A program made the translations under genes and the position numbers. Below the pieces are notes generated by a model that was given only the letters and a program-made list of their open reading frames with translations, was not told where the DNA came from and made no database searches. A stretch of DNA of 64,000 nt from Pseudocercospora fijiensis CIRAD86 (taxonomy: Eukaryota > Ascomycota > Dothideomycetes > Mycosphaerellales > Mycosphaerellaceae): contig NW_006921535.1 of NCBI RefSeq assembly GCF_000340215.1, forward strand, positions 4,512,596 to 4,576,595, in the 5' to 3' direction. Within the stretch, counting starts at the first letter, position 1; each line of letters starts with the position of its first letter. Shown one piece after another: positions 25,154 to 35,099 of the stretch.

Positions 25154-25273
25154 GTATAATCGAGAGGAAGGAGGCTCTTATAGTCCGGCTTATCTAGCTA
25201 TCGATAGGAATAAGTATAATTAAAAGGAAGGAGGCTATTATAGTCCGGCTTAACTAGCTATTAATAGTAATAG
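25154..25273 (-). repeat. 60-bp in-frame tandem duplication in the hAT transposase
   Basis: AGTATAATCGAGAGGAAGGA at 25154 and AGTATAATTAAAAGGAAGGA at 25214 start two copies exactly 60 bp apart. On the coding strand both give a DSQISRTIRASFLSI-like segment, the strand normally present once (IDGWTSP-type) in hAT transposases. Differences between the copies are mostly transitions. Confidence 0.75.
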
Positions 25274-26099
25274 CTATTTAGCAAGTATTACGAAGGATCT
25301 CCTAAATATCGTCTAACGTAGCCTCTTTATTCTTTTCGAATATAGTACGCTAGGTAGTCGCGCCGAGAAATAGCGGGGGGGGGTAGTTTATAAGATATAG
25401 GTATATCTTTTATATAGACTCCCTTTTATAGAAGTCTTCCGGAAGACCGTTTATAGCTAGTATTTCGTTTGCTAGTTGCTTAAAGTCTTCGGAGGAGAAA
25501 TTGGTAGCCTTTAATCCTTAAGCTTCCTTTAGCGTAGCCTATAATAATTAGCTAGATCTATAGGGTCAATTAAAGTAGCCTATAGCTTAAGCTAGCAGCT
25601 ATAGCTAGTAGCTATAGCCGGCATTTTAGAAGACGTACCTCTTTCTAGAACGCTATATCTATATTAACCCTTATCTCCCCTTAAGATTCCCGATACTATT
25701 TAGAATAGAGATAGTTAGTAGGCGATAAATTCCTATCCCCTAGTTTTAGGTATTTTAAGATTAAACCGTAGAAGTTATAGACAATTATTAGTTAACCTTT
25801 AAGTCGGGAAGTCGTATAATAGTATAATGCCCCCTTTATAAAGAACTTCCTAGAATATATCTGTTCGCTCCTTACTACCCTATTGTATCGAGTACTTCCG
25901 TAGTTTATACTCCTTCGAACGTAAGTATAGAGGGAACTATATCTTATAGACCTATTAATTAAACTACTCGGTATACTAGAGTTTCTAAAGATACGCCTAG
26001 CTAGCCTTTTCGAAGATATCTAGGTTAATACTTAATATTCTTATATCTCCGAATAACCTTCTACTTAGACTCCGTAAAGGTAAGGACTAGGTAGTAGTA

Positions 26100-29000
26100 C
26101 CCTATAACGAATTCCTACTACTAGGATTAGGAGAGGATATCCGATAAATCTAGCCTAAATCGTCGTCTAGTACTCGATAGGCTCGAAGGCGAGTATATAG
26201 CCTCCTTTCGACGTTGTCGTAATCTCGTTCGTATACTAGACTATTTCGACTATCGTCTCGTCGTTACCCTTCCTAGTATAGCGCCTAGTATATATATAAT
26301 CTCGGTCGGTATGTTTTAAAGTTTTATATAGTCGTTAGTAAGGTACGGATTAGTAGATATATAATAGTAGCTATAGGGAAGCACCCTTTCTTTTATAGTA
26401 TCGTATCGTTAGGAATAGCTAGATAGTAACTAGCTAGCTACCTTTTTTTATTTCCTAGCTACCCTAGCTAGCCTAACTACTAGTATTCCTTTCCTAGCTA
26501 CCCTAGCTATCCTAACTACCCGAGTTTTGCCTTCTATACGGCGGCTCTCTCCTACTAACAGAACTAAGCTACTATACCTAACGAATCTAAGCTTATTTTT
26601 AGTCTTAATCTATCCTCTTTTAGTATAAGATACTTAATAACTAAATGCTTAAGTCGAGTCTAGCTACGAAACCTAATTCTAACTAATAGCTCTATTAACT
26701 AATTATAGTCCTCGAACTCCTTCCGCTTCTTAGTAAAGACCTTAAAGAGCGCCCGAGCTTCGTTAGATACCTACGGAGTAGTCGAGATAAAGCCGTATCG
26801 CTAAAATAGGTAGTCCTTAAGAGGTTTATATAGAGAGAGATTTAGAGAATTCTAACGCTAAACTGTTCTACTAGTAGCTTAGATTCCGGATATAAGCCCT
26901 CTCTACCTTAGAAAGATTTTATATTATAGTAGTACTCTGCCCTCGAGAAACGCTTTTTATTTAACTATTAGTATCTACCGGCTACGAACGCCGGCTATAT
27001 ATACCGAGTATAGAATAATTACCTATACCCCTTTCTCTTTTAGTAACTCCTCCCCTATCCCTAGATACCTAGTCCCTATTCTATTAATCGCAACCTACTT
27101 TGCCTTTATAGACGTAAAGGCATCGCTCTAATACTAATAAAGAAATTTCTACTCTATATTAAGGATATAAAGACGACTAGTCTCGATTCTAATCCTTACT
27201 AGCTTTTTATAGTAGCTTTAACGATAATTTTCTAGATTAAGAGGGCTTATACCTTAGCCCTTTACTAGTACCTCGTCTCTTTAACTATACTCGATCTACT
27301 CCTAGCGCTTATCGTCTATAGCGTTAGTCCCTAAGATTGTACCTATTACTAGATCGAAGTATAGTATCTCCTTACTTTTTTTAGTCCCTTTATTCGTAGT
27401 ATTAAGCTCTTTCGCGGTATCCTAAACTCTAGTATTTTTGTTCTTAGCTATCTAAATATCTACGTTACTATCGGTCGTCTCGATAGAGGTAGCGGTAATA
27501 GGTCTAAATGCTATTAGTTCACGTATTAAAGAGAAAGATAGCGGCTATAGCTACCGGATATAGCTACCGGCTATAGCTACCGGCTACGGCTATCGGCTAT
27601 ATTAACTTACGCTCGAAAACTAGACGTAATTCCTTCCTCCTCTAAGCCTTCTTTAGGTTGTTTTCTTATTCTAACCTTTACTTTTTTCTATAGGTACTAG
27701 CTATTAATAGAATGCCTTATTTCGCGCGTTCCTTCTTTTATTCTTCGATCTTTTATCTTTTATCTATTTTCTCCTTTCTCTCGCGGTCTCGTACGGAATT
27801 CTTCTTTATAGAGTACTTCTCTTTAGTTTTACGCTTTTTTCTTAGAGACCTAGGTAGAACAAATTCGCGGTCTCTAGTTCTATCTTCTATATAGCGCGCG
27901 GCGCGCTTCTTTCTTACTATTTTAAGGAAGAGGGGGAGCGTAGCGTATAGTAGTTTTTATAGGTATAGATATAGAGGAAGAAGAAGTTAAAAGGTATAAG
28001 AATATCGCGAAGCCCTAATTATTGCCGCCTATATAACGTTATATAGGTAAACTCTTATAACTACGGCAACTACGCCCCGGTAATAGTAAATACGACCTAG
28101 TAACGTAAATAGCTATTTTTAAGGCAACCGCGAGTAGGGTAAATATAACCTAGTTACTATTATAGCCGGCAATAGTAGCCGGCAGTCGAATAACTATCTA
28201 TAGCAATCCTAGGCTAGGAGATTCCGAGTCCTACCTTATTAAATCTAGCTAAGCTACTTTGCTCTAAGCTCTTATTAGAGATATATATAATACTCTTAAT
28301 ATTCCTACCGACTATAATAGTCTATATTCCGTATTCTCCTACTATTTGAATTAGTAGTTTTATTAGCAATTTAATTAATAGTTTTATTAACTATTTAGTT
28401 AGTTGTTTGATTAGTAGTTCGATTGCTAGTTTTAGTTTAATAAAACTTTAATTAGTATTTTATTAGTAGCTATTCCTACCGACTATAATAGTCCGTATTC
28501 CGGACCTACCTACTATCCGAAGACGTTAAGATATATAAGATCGATAGGAATAACCGATATCTTCCTATAGCCCTAGGAAATGTTCTATTAGAGATTAATA
28601 CTAAAACTCGCCTATAGAATAGTTAAAACTAATATAGTCTCTAGTATAGCCGGATATCGTAGCCGATAGTCGAATAAGAGTATATCTATAGTAGAACTAA
28701 TATAGTCTCTAGGTCTATCTAGGAATCTATATAGTTTAAAAAAACTAAACCGGAACTAGGGAGCTAGTTTACTACTACGAAACTAAACTATATACGTTTT
28801 ATAGTTCGTAAATCGAACTACTATAGAGTTTATATACTTGTCTACGTAGCGATCCGATAACAGTATTTAATATAGAAGCTATTACTATAGTTTATTAAGC
28901 CTTTATTCTTTAGCTTCTTTATCTCCTTTAGGAAGTATTCCTAATACTCGAGCTTCTATCTTATAATCTTTAGAAAGTCGGTACTAGTAGGCTTATTAGT

Positions 29001-29170
29001 AGCTACTATAGACCTCTTCTTAGCTAGTATCTTCTTAGCGGTAGCCTTGCGCTCTATAGGCGTCGTCGTCGTCGTTATAGCCTTCTTTAGAGCTATAGTT
29101 TAGTAATACTATACTAATAGGAAGATATATATAGGAGTACGCGACGTAGACGCGATTAAATTACCGCCTT
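26100..29170. other. RIP-degraded repeat sequence, content unresolved
   Basis: CA/TG-poor, TA-rich sequence with no frame I could assign. It holds a short tandem array of TAGCTACCGGC-type units at 27540-27603, a run of ATTAGTAGTTTTATTAG-like AT repeats at about 28330-28470, and two similar stretches (around 28176 and 28655) built on TAGCCGG and AGTCGAATAA. The N-terminal part and left terminus of the hAT element may lie here. The open frame at 27712-27894 has no recognisable content. Confidence 0.5.
27540..27603. repeat. Short tandem array of CTACCGG/CTATAG units
   Basis: About five imperfect 12-bp units (GGCTATAGCTACC and variants) in a row. Related GCCGGCTA/TAGCCGG words occur at 24506-24540, 25612, 26978 and 28176, that is, around and inside the hAT gene. 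Confidence 0.6.
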
Positions 29171-29988
29171 AGCGACTAGCAGTACACGGTCTTCGAGAAC
29201 CACCGATTTGTCTACCTTAAAAGCAGGTTAATACGAAAAAGCTGCATCGGTGGACGATTATTTAGTACGACTTATCCACCGACGCACCGACCTCGAAGTA
29301 GACGCACTCTGACTCGTCCGGCTCTGCGCAGCCGGGCCAGGCCTCTGCATCATAGCGAACGTCCATTTTCCCATTTTGGAGGCACTGCCTTGGCGGGCGA
29401 AGATCCGGCCTGTCTCGCATGGTCTCGAGTCTCAACGGCAAGCTACAGGCAAGATTGAATACACACTCGAAGCACATGCTGCCGGGCTTCTCTCGGCCTT
29501 CTGTGGGGCATGGGCTGAGCAGACCTCGAAACATGTGACGGCCCGTGGCGTCTTAGACAGTCTTGTGGCTGGCTGCAAACCAAGCCTCGTCCGACCAACG
29601 GCTAGAACTACAGTACATCGGTATCTCAGCTGAGAGCTTCCAGGTCCGACCGACCCTTATTATTATGCATCTAACATCCCCCAGCATGCCGTGGCTTCTG
29701 CCGCTTTGCGAGCCTATGGCCGTACGTCCAGGGCCATTGAAGGGCAACACGCGACGTTCCAGCTGCTGGGTCGACCCGAAGAACTGGCTCCCGCGATGTA
29801 TCTGTGCAGCAAATCCTAGAGTATGCATCTGGTGGGCAGATCGAAAGCATAAGTTATTAGCAGCCTTGCAGTCGCTCGCGCATTCACCATATGTTTGCGC
29901 AGCCTCTTGTTGCTTGTCCGAAAGTCGGCGAGGACCATTCTAAGCTCCCTCTACGACCACCAGGACACATCTACATCGCAAGCGCTCT
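29171..29988. other. Upstream region of the transcription-factor-like gene
   Basis: Normal CA/TG content returns near 29171. Several overlapping open frames exist on both strands, but none shows conserved sequence or splice structure that I can support. Near 29190-29290 the sequence has alternating ACCACCGAT/ATCGGTGG words (inverted repeats). The rest is probably promoter and 5' UTR of the next gene. Confidence 0.45.
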
Positions 29989-31737
29989 ATGCAGCGTCCA
30001 CGGGATCGACGAGAGGCGACGTCGAGGTCCGTATCGAATAGTCCGCTGCCTTCGCCTGGTGTGGAGCGAGACGACCCGATACCTCGTGGACCGACAACTG
30101 TCGCCTTTGTGCCCTTCGAAGCCGGCACTTCATCAGGCGTCAGCAGCGAGATCAGGCGCGCCGTTCGTGTGCAAGCTGCCAAAGCCAGCGCTGCTGCGAG
30201 AAAACGCACCATCGCTCGGAAGTTGGCCGAGAAAAGAAGTCCAGCAGCGAAACCGGATGATGGCGGTTCTTCGTCGACAGCAGATGGCAGCGATCGTGGA
30301 CGAACGACATCGTCAACTTCTGGAGCAGAAAGCGATACGCCCAATCCGCCAAGGTCCCGGAGTCCGTCTCGGCCGTTGAACACTTCATTGAGCACAGGCG
30401 ACATCCACGCAGCATACCGGCCATATCCCATCACGAAATGGCACTCCAAGATCCCACACATTGTCGAATACTTCGAAAGGTACTTCCTACCAGAAAACGT
30501 CACTGGGCTTGAACCGCATGGTCGTGCAGCTATGCGAGCGGAGCTATGGTCTACGGCACTGGCAGACACGTGCCTCTTCAACGCTATAATGCTTGTTTCA
30601 GCTAGTCATGCCATCGCGGCTAGGGCGCAGTCTATCCCCATACCACTCCTGTGCCAGCTGAAGCACACGGCGCTCGAAAGCATCAACGACGCCGTCGCTC
30701 GGGCAAACGCGATCCGTGGAATCGGGGACGCCGTTATTGCGAGCATTGCGTTAGTGGGCGCCTGGGAGCTTGTGAGTGTGGCTTAAGCCACACCAGAAGT
30801 CAAAACTACGACACATGCTGACACTATTGTGCAGGAATACAGTAGCGTGACCACGTACGACACTCACATGGGCGGATTGAATGCCATCGTCAATAATATG
30901 CGAGGAGGTGTCGGAGATCAATCCACTCTGCCGTCGGCCTTCAAGAATATTGTCTTGGGCGCCGGTCATGACCTGGCATTATTTGCATCGAAGAGGCCAG
31001 TCTTTGTGAGACCGGGAGCGCAGGCCGCGCCAGAAGCCACTACGCTACCCAGCACACTGCCCACTGGATTCGAGGAGCTTAGAGCACAGAGACTGGTCCT
31101 ACCGGGTCTCATGCACATAGTGAGCAGATTATCGACGGTCACCCTTCACGATCCTGCTTTTATACCACGAGTTGACGAGACCCAGCAAGAACTCGTCGAC
31201 TGGAACCTCGACAGCATCTTAGCGGCCTCTTACTGCGCGACAAGAACGATCAAGGAAGACTTTCTCGTGCGCCAAGCATGTTCACATATCCGACTCGCGG
31301 CGCTTGCCCTCTGTGCATTTCTCCGTCTAGCCATGGGATCAGTTGGACGTGATGTATCGCAGGATGTCTATGACGAAGCGCTGCAGCTGCAGTCGGATGC
31401 ACTTGTTGGGACAGTCTATGAGGAAGTCGGTTTCTGGGCGCTTTTGACCATATGCTTCACCACCGGTCATTGCGAGAGCCAGCATATGCGCATTCTGAAG
31501 AGACTGCAGTTAGAGCAGTACATCGAGGATTGGTCAGTGCTCAGGGAAATGCTCGCTAAATACTTATACCCAGCGCGGCTGGTCGATAGCCGGGCATTTG
31601 CGCTGTGGGACGCTGTATGCAACAGTACTATTGCTCGGGATCCACACGTCGGTTTGGAGCAGCCTTCGCGGTATGCCAAAGGAATCACACATCCTACAAC
31701 GGCGATAGGGACTGCGATCGCGGCAGAAGAAGGTTGA
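29989..31737 (+). CDS. Fungal-specific transcription-factor-type protein (DUF3468/Fungal_trans_2-like), two exons
   Basis: Exons 29989-30771 and 30835-31737 flank a 63-nt intron with GTGAGT donor, branch-like GCTGAC at 30817 and acceptor GCAG. Splicing is phase 0 (WEL joined to EYSSVTTYDTHMGG) and gives 561 aa. The N-terminus is Arg/Ser-rich with a basic helix-like segment (RRAVRVQAAKASAAARKR, about residues 56-73) and Ser-rich linkers. From about residue 140 (YRPYPITKWHSKIPHIVEYF) to the C-terminus the helical pattern (LADTCLFNAIMLVSASHA; EYSSVTTYDTHMGGLNAIV) resembles the regulatory domain of fungal transcription factors. No Zn2Cys6 cluster is present before it, so DNA binding through that domain is not supported. 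The family call is from pattern memory. No RIP-type stops, although both flanks are transposons. Confidence 0.75.
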
Positions 31738-32800
31738 GTACAGGCGGCCGAATGCAGATTTCATAGCAACAATAGCTTGCTACTGCTCTGAGGCCAGGCT
31801 TAGCCGGCGTGTGCTCATACTATCTACGCGGACAGTACGCGGTCTTCCTTTCCAAGCACTCGGAACTGGCCAAGATCAGTCACTGGCGGGGCGGAACCAA
31901 CACAACAGGCGGGACAAGGATGCTTAGCCTCGGACTGCCACTGCCATGTGATGATTCAGCAGAGCATCTGAGATGATCCTTGCGAATTACGCTATTTGGG
32001 CCTCGCAACGATCCCATGTGCGACCGGCACCAGCATGTCGTCGACCAGCATCTTTCCCGACCTTGGGACGAGGCGGAACGATATACCAACACTTGTTATC
32101 TGTCGTCCACGGGCTTGTGCCTGGGCATCCAGCGGCACTGACGCGTTAATAAAAGACTCGATGAGATCCTTTCACACCTGCACTGGCCACCTGACTCGCA
32201 AAACGATCAAAAGGAGCCCGGCAGATACGCGAGCGCTGTCGCGCGCGAGGCACGGATCGAATCAACGAATGAAGTGTCCATTCGACCAGTATTCATGCCC
32301 AGCACGAGCAAATTGCTTCGCAGACACATACCGACAAGAATCGCTTGCTCATGACGGCTACTCCAAAGCCTCACACGCTACACACGGGCACCGCCTCATC
32401 CGTGTCCGGAGAAGGACAGGCAGCGTCATCATCTCAGCTTGCGTTGCCGAATGGAGCCATTTTCAGCAAAATCATGTCTGGACACTGGCTAATCAATACA
32501 AGCTCAGGTGCCTGCTATTGTCAACGTACAACAATGAAACCACCTTATGGCAAAGCATGTGTCTGTAACCGCATACTGCACGAGCGAACACCGTCAAGTC
32601 CTGTCGAACCGATTTCCAAGACTGCAGACCATCGCAGCGACAGAGTTTCAGCGCGCCGGAGACACATGGGCGCACCCGTTGTTGGAAAACCTACAGCTCC
32701 TCATCTCGAATTAGGTCGGACTCCAAAATTGTCTCAGGAACGGGCGGTGCGGTGAATGCTATTCTATGCAAGCATAGGTACATTCTGCCAGCGTTGGCCA
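31738..32800. other. Non-coding or unassigned host sequence
   Basis: CA/TG-normal DNA downstream of the transcription-factor-like gene. Open frames such as 31996-32568 show no conserved motif, no start context and no splice structure, so I do not call a gene. It ends at the 9-bp target site of the MULE-type element. Confidence 0.45.
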
Positions 32801-32809
32801 ATCCCAATG

Positions 32810-33413
32810 CCTCGCCACTTCCCCGAGCCCCAGCTACCCGCCCGAGCCCCAGCAATACAGTGGATTATGGAATCCGCTGTTCCTAACAAAATCGCGTGGG
32901 GAAGCGATTTCCGGATCCCCGCAACCACCACCGACCGGGCAACCACTTCTATACTGCTGCTAGCCATAAAGCCAAAGTTTGTTAGCAAATCAGTGGTATA
33001 GCAAATTTAAAGGTATTGTTGGTTGCTATCTACTCAGGTCTAAGCGGATTACGACCTGCAGCCTTGTAACTACGTGATGCTATATATACTAGCTTATATT
33101 GGTCCCTTATTTGCTAACTAGCCTGCTGCTGCATATAATACTGCTGCTAAGTGAACTAATGGTGCTGTTGTTGCAGCACCTAGTAGTAAAGTAGCCGTCC
33201 TGTTGGCTGTATAAGCGACTATTGTTGTTGTTGTTGCTGCTAGTACTGGTAGTGTAGGCGCGACTTCCTAGGTAACGCGCTCCGCGCCACCAACTAAGAA
33301 TGGATATAATATGTAATAGGTGGAAACAGCACGTAATCTCATTCAGGCCGATTCTATATTGGTATATCTACTGGGGCTCGGGCGGGTAGCTGGGGCTCGG
33401 GGAAGTGGCGAGG
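32810..33413. mobile_element. 604-bp non-autonomous Mutator-type element with 43-bp TIRs and 9-bp TSD
   Basis: Perfect 43-bp inverted repeats at 32810-32852 and 33371-33413 (outer end CCTCGCCACTTCCCCGAGCC) are flanked by an exact 9-bp direct repeat ATCCCAATG at 32801-32809 and 33414-33422. Long TIRs with a 9-bp duplication are typical of Mutator-like elements. The interior lacks a transposase frame. It is rich in CTG/GTT words, with a GTT run near 33219-33240, and keeps many CA/TG dinucleotides, so it has not been RIPped. Identical TIRs and TSD suggest a recent insertion. Confidence 0.88.
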
Positions 33414-33422
33414 ATCCCAATG

Positions 33423-34656
33423 GCGGGGAATGCATGCACCGATATGTAAGATCGCGATCAATAGGCGCTATTAATAGGCACCTTCATACACGCATCCGTC
33501 GATATTCTTGCTTTTCACTTCGAGTTTCAGTTATACCTGCAGGAACCCGTGCTATCCTGTTCATGGATATAGCACTCCTCTGTCGCACATCAGTACGACA
33601 TACAAGACTGTCTTATGCCGGGGGTTGCTCTATATCGCGAGTCTACATCAATTCGAGACAGTGATGCTGCGTAGATCGAGAGAGTCTTTTGCCCTTTGGC
33701 TTTTGGATGCCCTCTTCCCGACGAGGCCTCGACGAGACGCGACGACTACTTGCAGAACGAGGGCTGTGTCCATAACTTTTCCTTTGGCCATATCTCTAGT
33801 GCAAAAGACGAGGATGTCCCAGCCATCTCAGCATTTGCAATGTCACTCCTGGTTGGAAGTAAAAATCAAACAATACTACCTTGGCTCTCTGCTGAAGGTC
33901 CGCCCATACACAAGACTGCCGTTGCTTGTCTTGTCGCGGATAAAAACGACAGCGGGCGTGGCGTGACTACTACACGACCCATCTCCGACGCCTACAAGTC
34001 AGAAGCATGATTCCGCGTACCAACCGGCCTCATTTTTGGCAGCGATTTTTGACCTCGCGAGTCGCGCCACCCATTCTTCTAGGACTCTTGATACCAACAA
34101 ATTCCCAGCTACTAAGCCGCATAGTTCGTCCAGTGCACAACTAGCAGATACCTATCTCGGACAAACGACCAGCATCTATAACAAGGAGGCGTAAGCAGCT
34201 TACGGTATGAGGCTTTTCCTCTTCGAAGGGCACCTTCTTCCTTACCTGCCTCTAGCACCTATCTCGAGACTAGACTAGAGATAGGATTATTTGAGGGTGT
34301 ATAGGTAGGTAGTATTTTAGTATATGTGTGTGTGTGTGTGTGTATGTAATTATCTAGGCCCGCCTAGTAGTACTTTTCGAATTATAGTCTAAATAGTACG
34401 TATCCTTATCGTCGTAGTATAGAGTAGCCTTCTATATAGCCGAGCGTATTCGGTTTTTAGATTATACTTAATTTTCCTAAACTAGGGCTATCGTTTAAGG
34501 AATAAAAAATAGTAATTAGTATATATAAAGTATTTATCTAGGTCGCTACTATAGCGGATTTTCGAATTTCGGTCTAGATATTACGTATTCTTTCTTCGAA
34601 AAAAAATTCGAGGCGCTTTATCTATATACGCTTACTAAATCCCGATAGAAACGGAT
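33423..34656. other. Host sequence grading into RIPped DNA, no gene called
   Basis: From 33423 to about 34300 the sequence is CA/TG-normal and has open frames (33508-33966 and 33696-34010, plus strand) without recognisable features. A (GT)n microsatellite lies at 34325-34344. From about 34350 the sequence becomes RIP-like up to the small inverted-repeat element that holds element D. Confidence 0.4.
34325..34344. repeat. (GT)10 microsatellite
   Basis: Uninterrupted TG/GT run of about 20 bp at the border between normal and RIPped sequence. Confidence 0.85.
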
Positions 34657-34694
34657 TAGACTAGTAACAAAGGGTATTATATAGTCTATGCGGG

Positions 34695-34867
34695 TATAAC
34701 AGGCGAATAATATTAGAGACGTTAATATTTAAGACGTCGACGTAGAATCTAAGAAGAGCGCGAGAGAGGGCGCGACTAAATATATCGGAGGTTTGCCGCG
34801 GCTCGGCGGGACGGCCCGAGCCGGCTTTTATGTGTCTTAGGCATGTAAATAGTCTTAGCCTGTAACA
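34695..34867 (-). repeat. 3' LTR of element D (173 bp)
   Basis: Matches 41857-42029 with scattered transition differences. Its outer edge abuts the TSD GCGGG and its inner edge abuts the polypurine tract. Confidence 0.9.
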
Positions 34868-35099
34868 CTACCCCCCCCTTTAAATCGTCGCTCCGTAGAC
34901 AATGTCCTTGCGTCTTCTATGTCTATTTATCCTTCTATAATCCTTCTTTTAGTCGCTATACCGCTATAGGACTAGCGAGATTAGCGCTCCGCGGCACCTA
35001 GGAACTATTAGTATTAGTCTTAGCCGCATTAGCTTTATTATTGACTTTAGTAGTAGTGTTACCGTTATCGGAACGGCCGGTGCAATAACGCTTATCGTT

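Larger units (their letters stand above)
22870..26100 (-). pseudogene. hAT-family transposase gene (RIP-degraded, interrupted by a TIR element)
   Basis: Read on the minus strand, TTDNASNN near 24985-25010 is the hAT motif around a catalytic Asp. Upstream of it is INSDQKLQELIIGF. The C-terminal part near 23550-23700 reads KLYKYYSTTFELFQDIYS. The dimerisation block near 23050-23190 reads FLTIASVAQDVLAIPSVGIG followed by RLFSIARN, a very characteristic hAT C-terminal sequence. The gene is interrupted by a small TIR element (23908-24272) and carries a 60-bp in-frame duplication (25154-25273). The N-terminal end beyond about 26100 could not be fixed. All visible stops are RIP-type. Confidence 0.75.

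Noticed and set aside
24490..28200. hAT terminal repeats built on TAGCCGGCAA words at 24506 and 28176
   Set aside because: No 8-bp duplication flanks them, and the transposase C-terminus lies outside this interval at 22900-23200.
29563..30581. Overlapping long frames on both strands over the start of the transcription-factor-like gene
   Set aside because: Shadows of the spliced gene; they lack its conserved segments.
31996..32568. Plus-strand open frame of 190 codons
   Set aside because: No conserved motif, no splice signals, overlapping frames on both strands, and composition of non-coding DNA.
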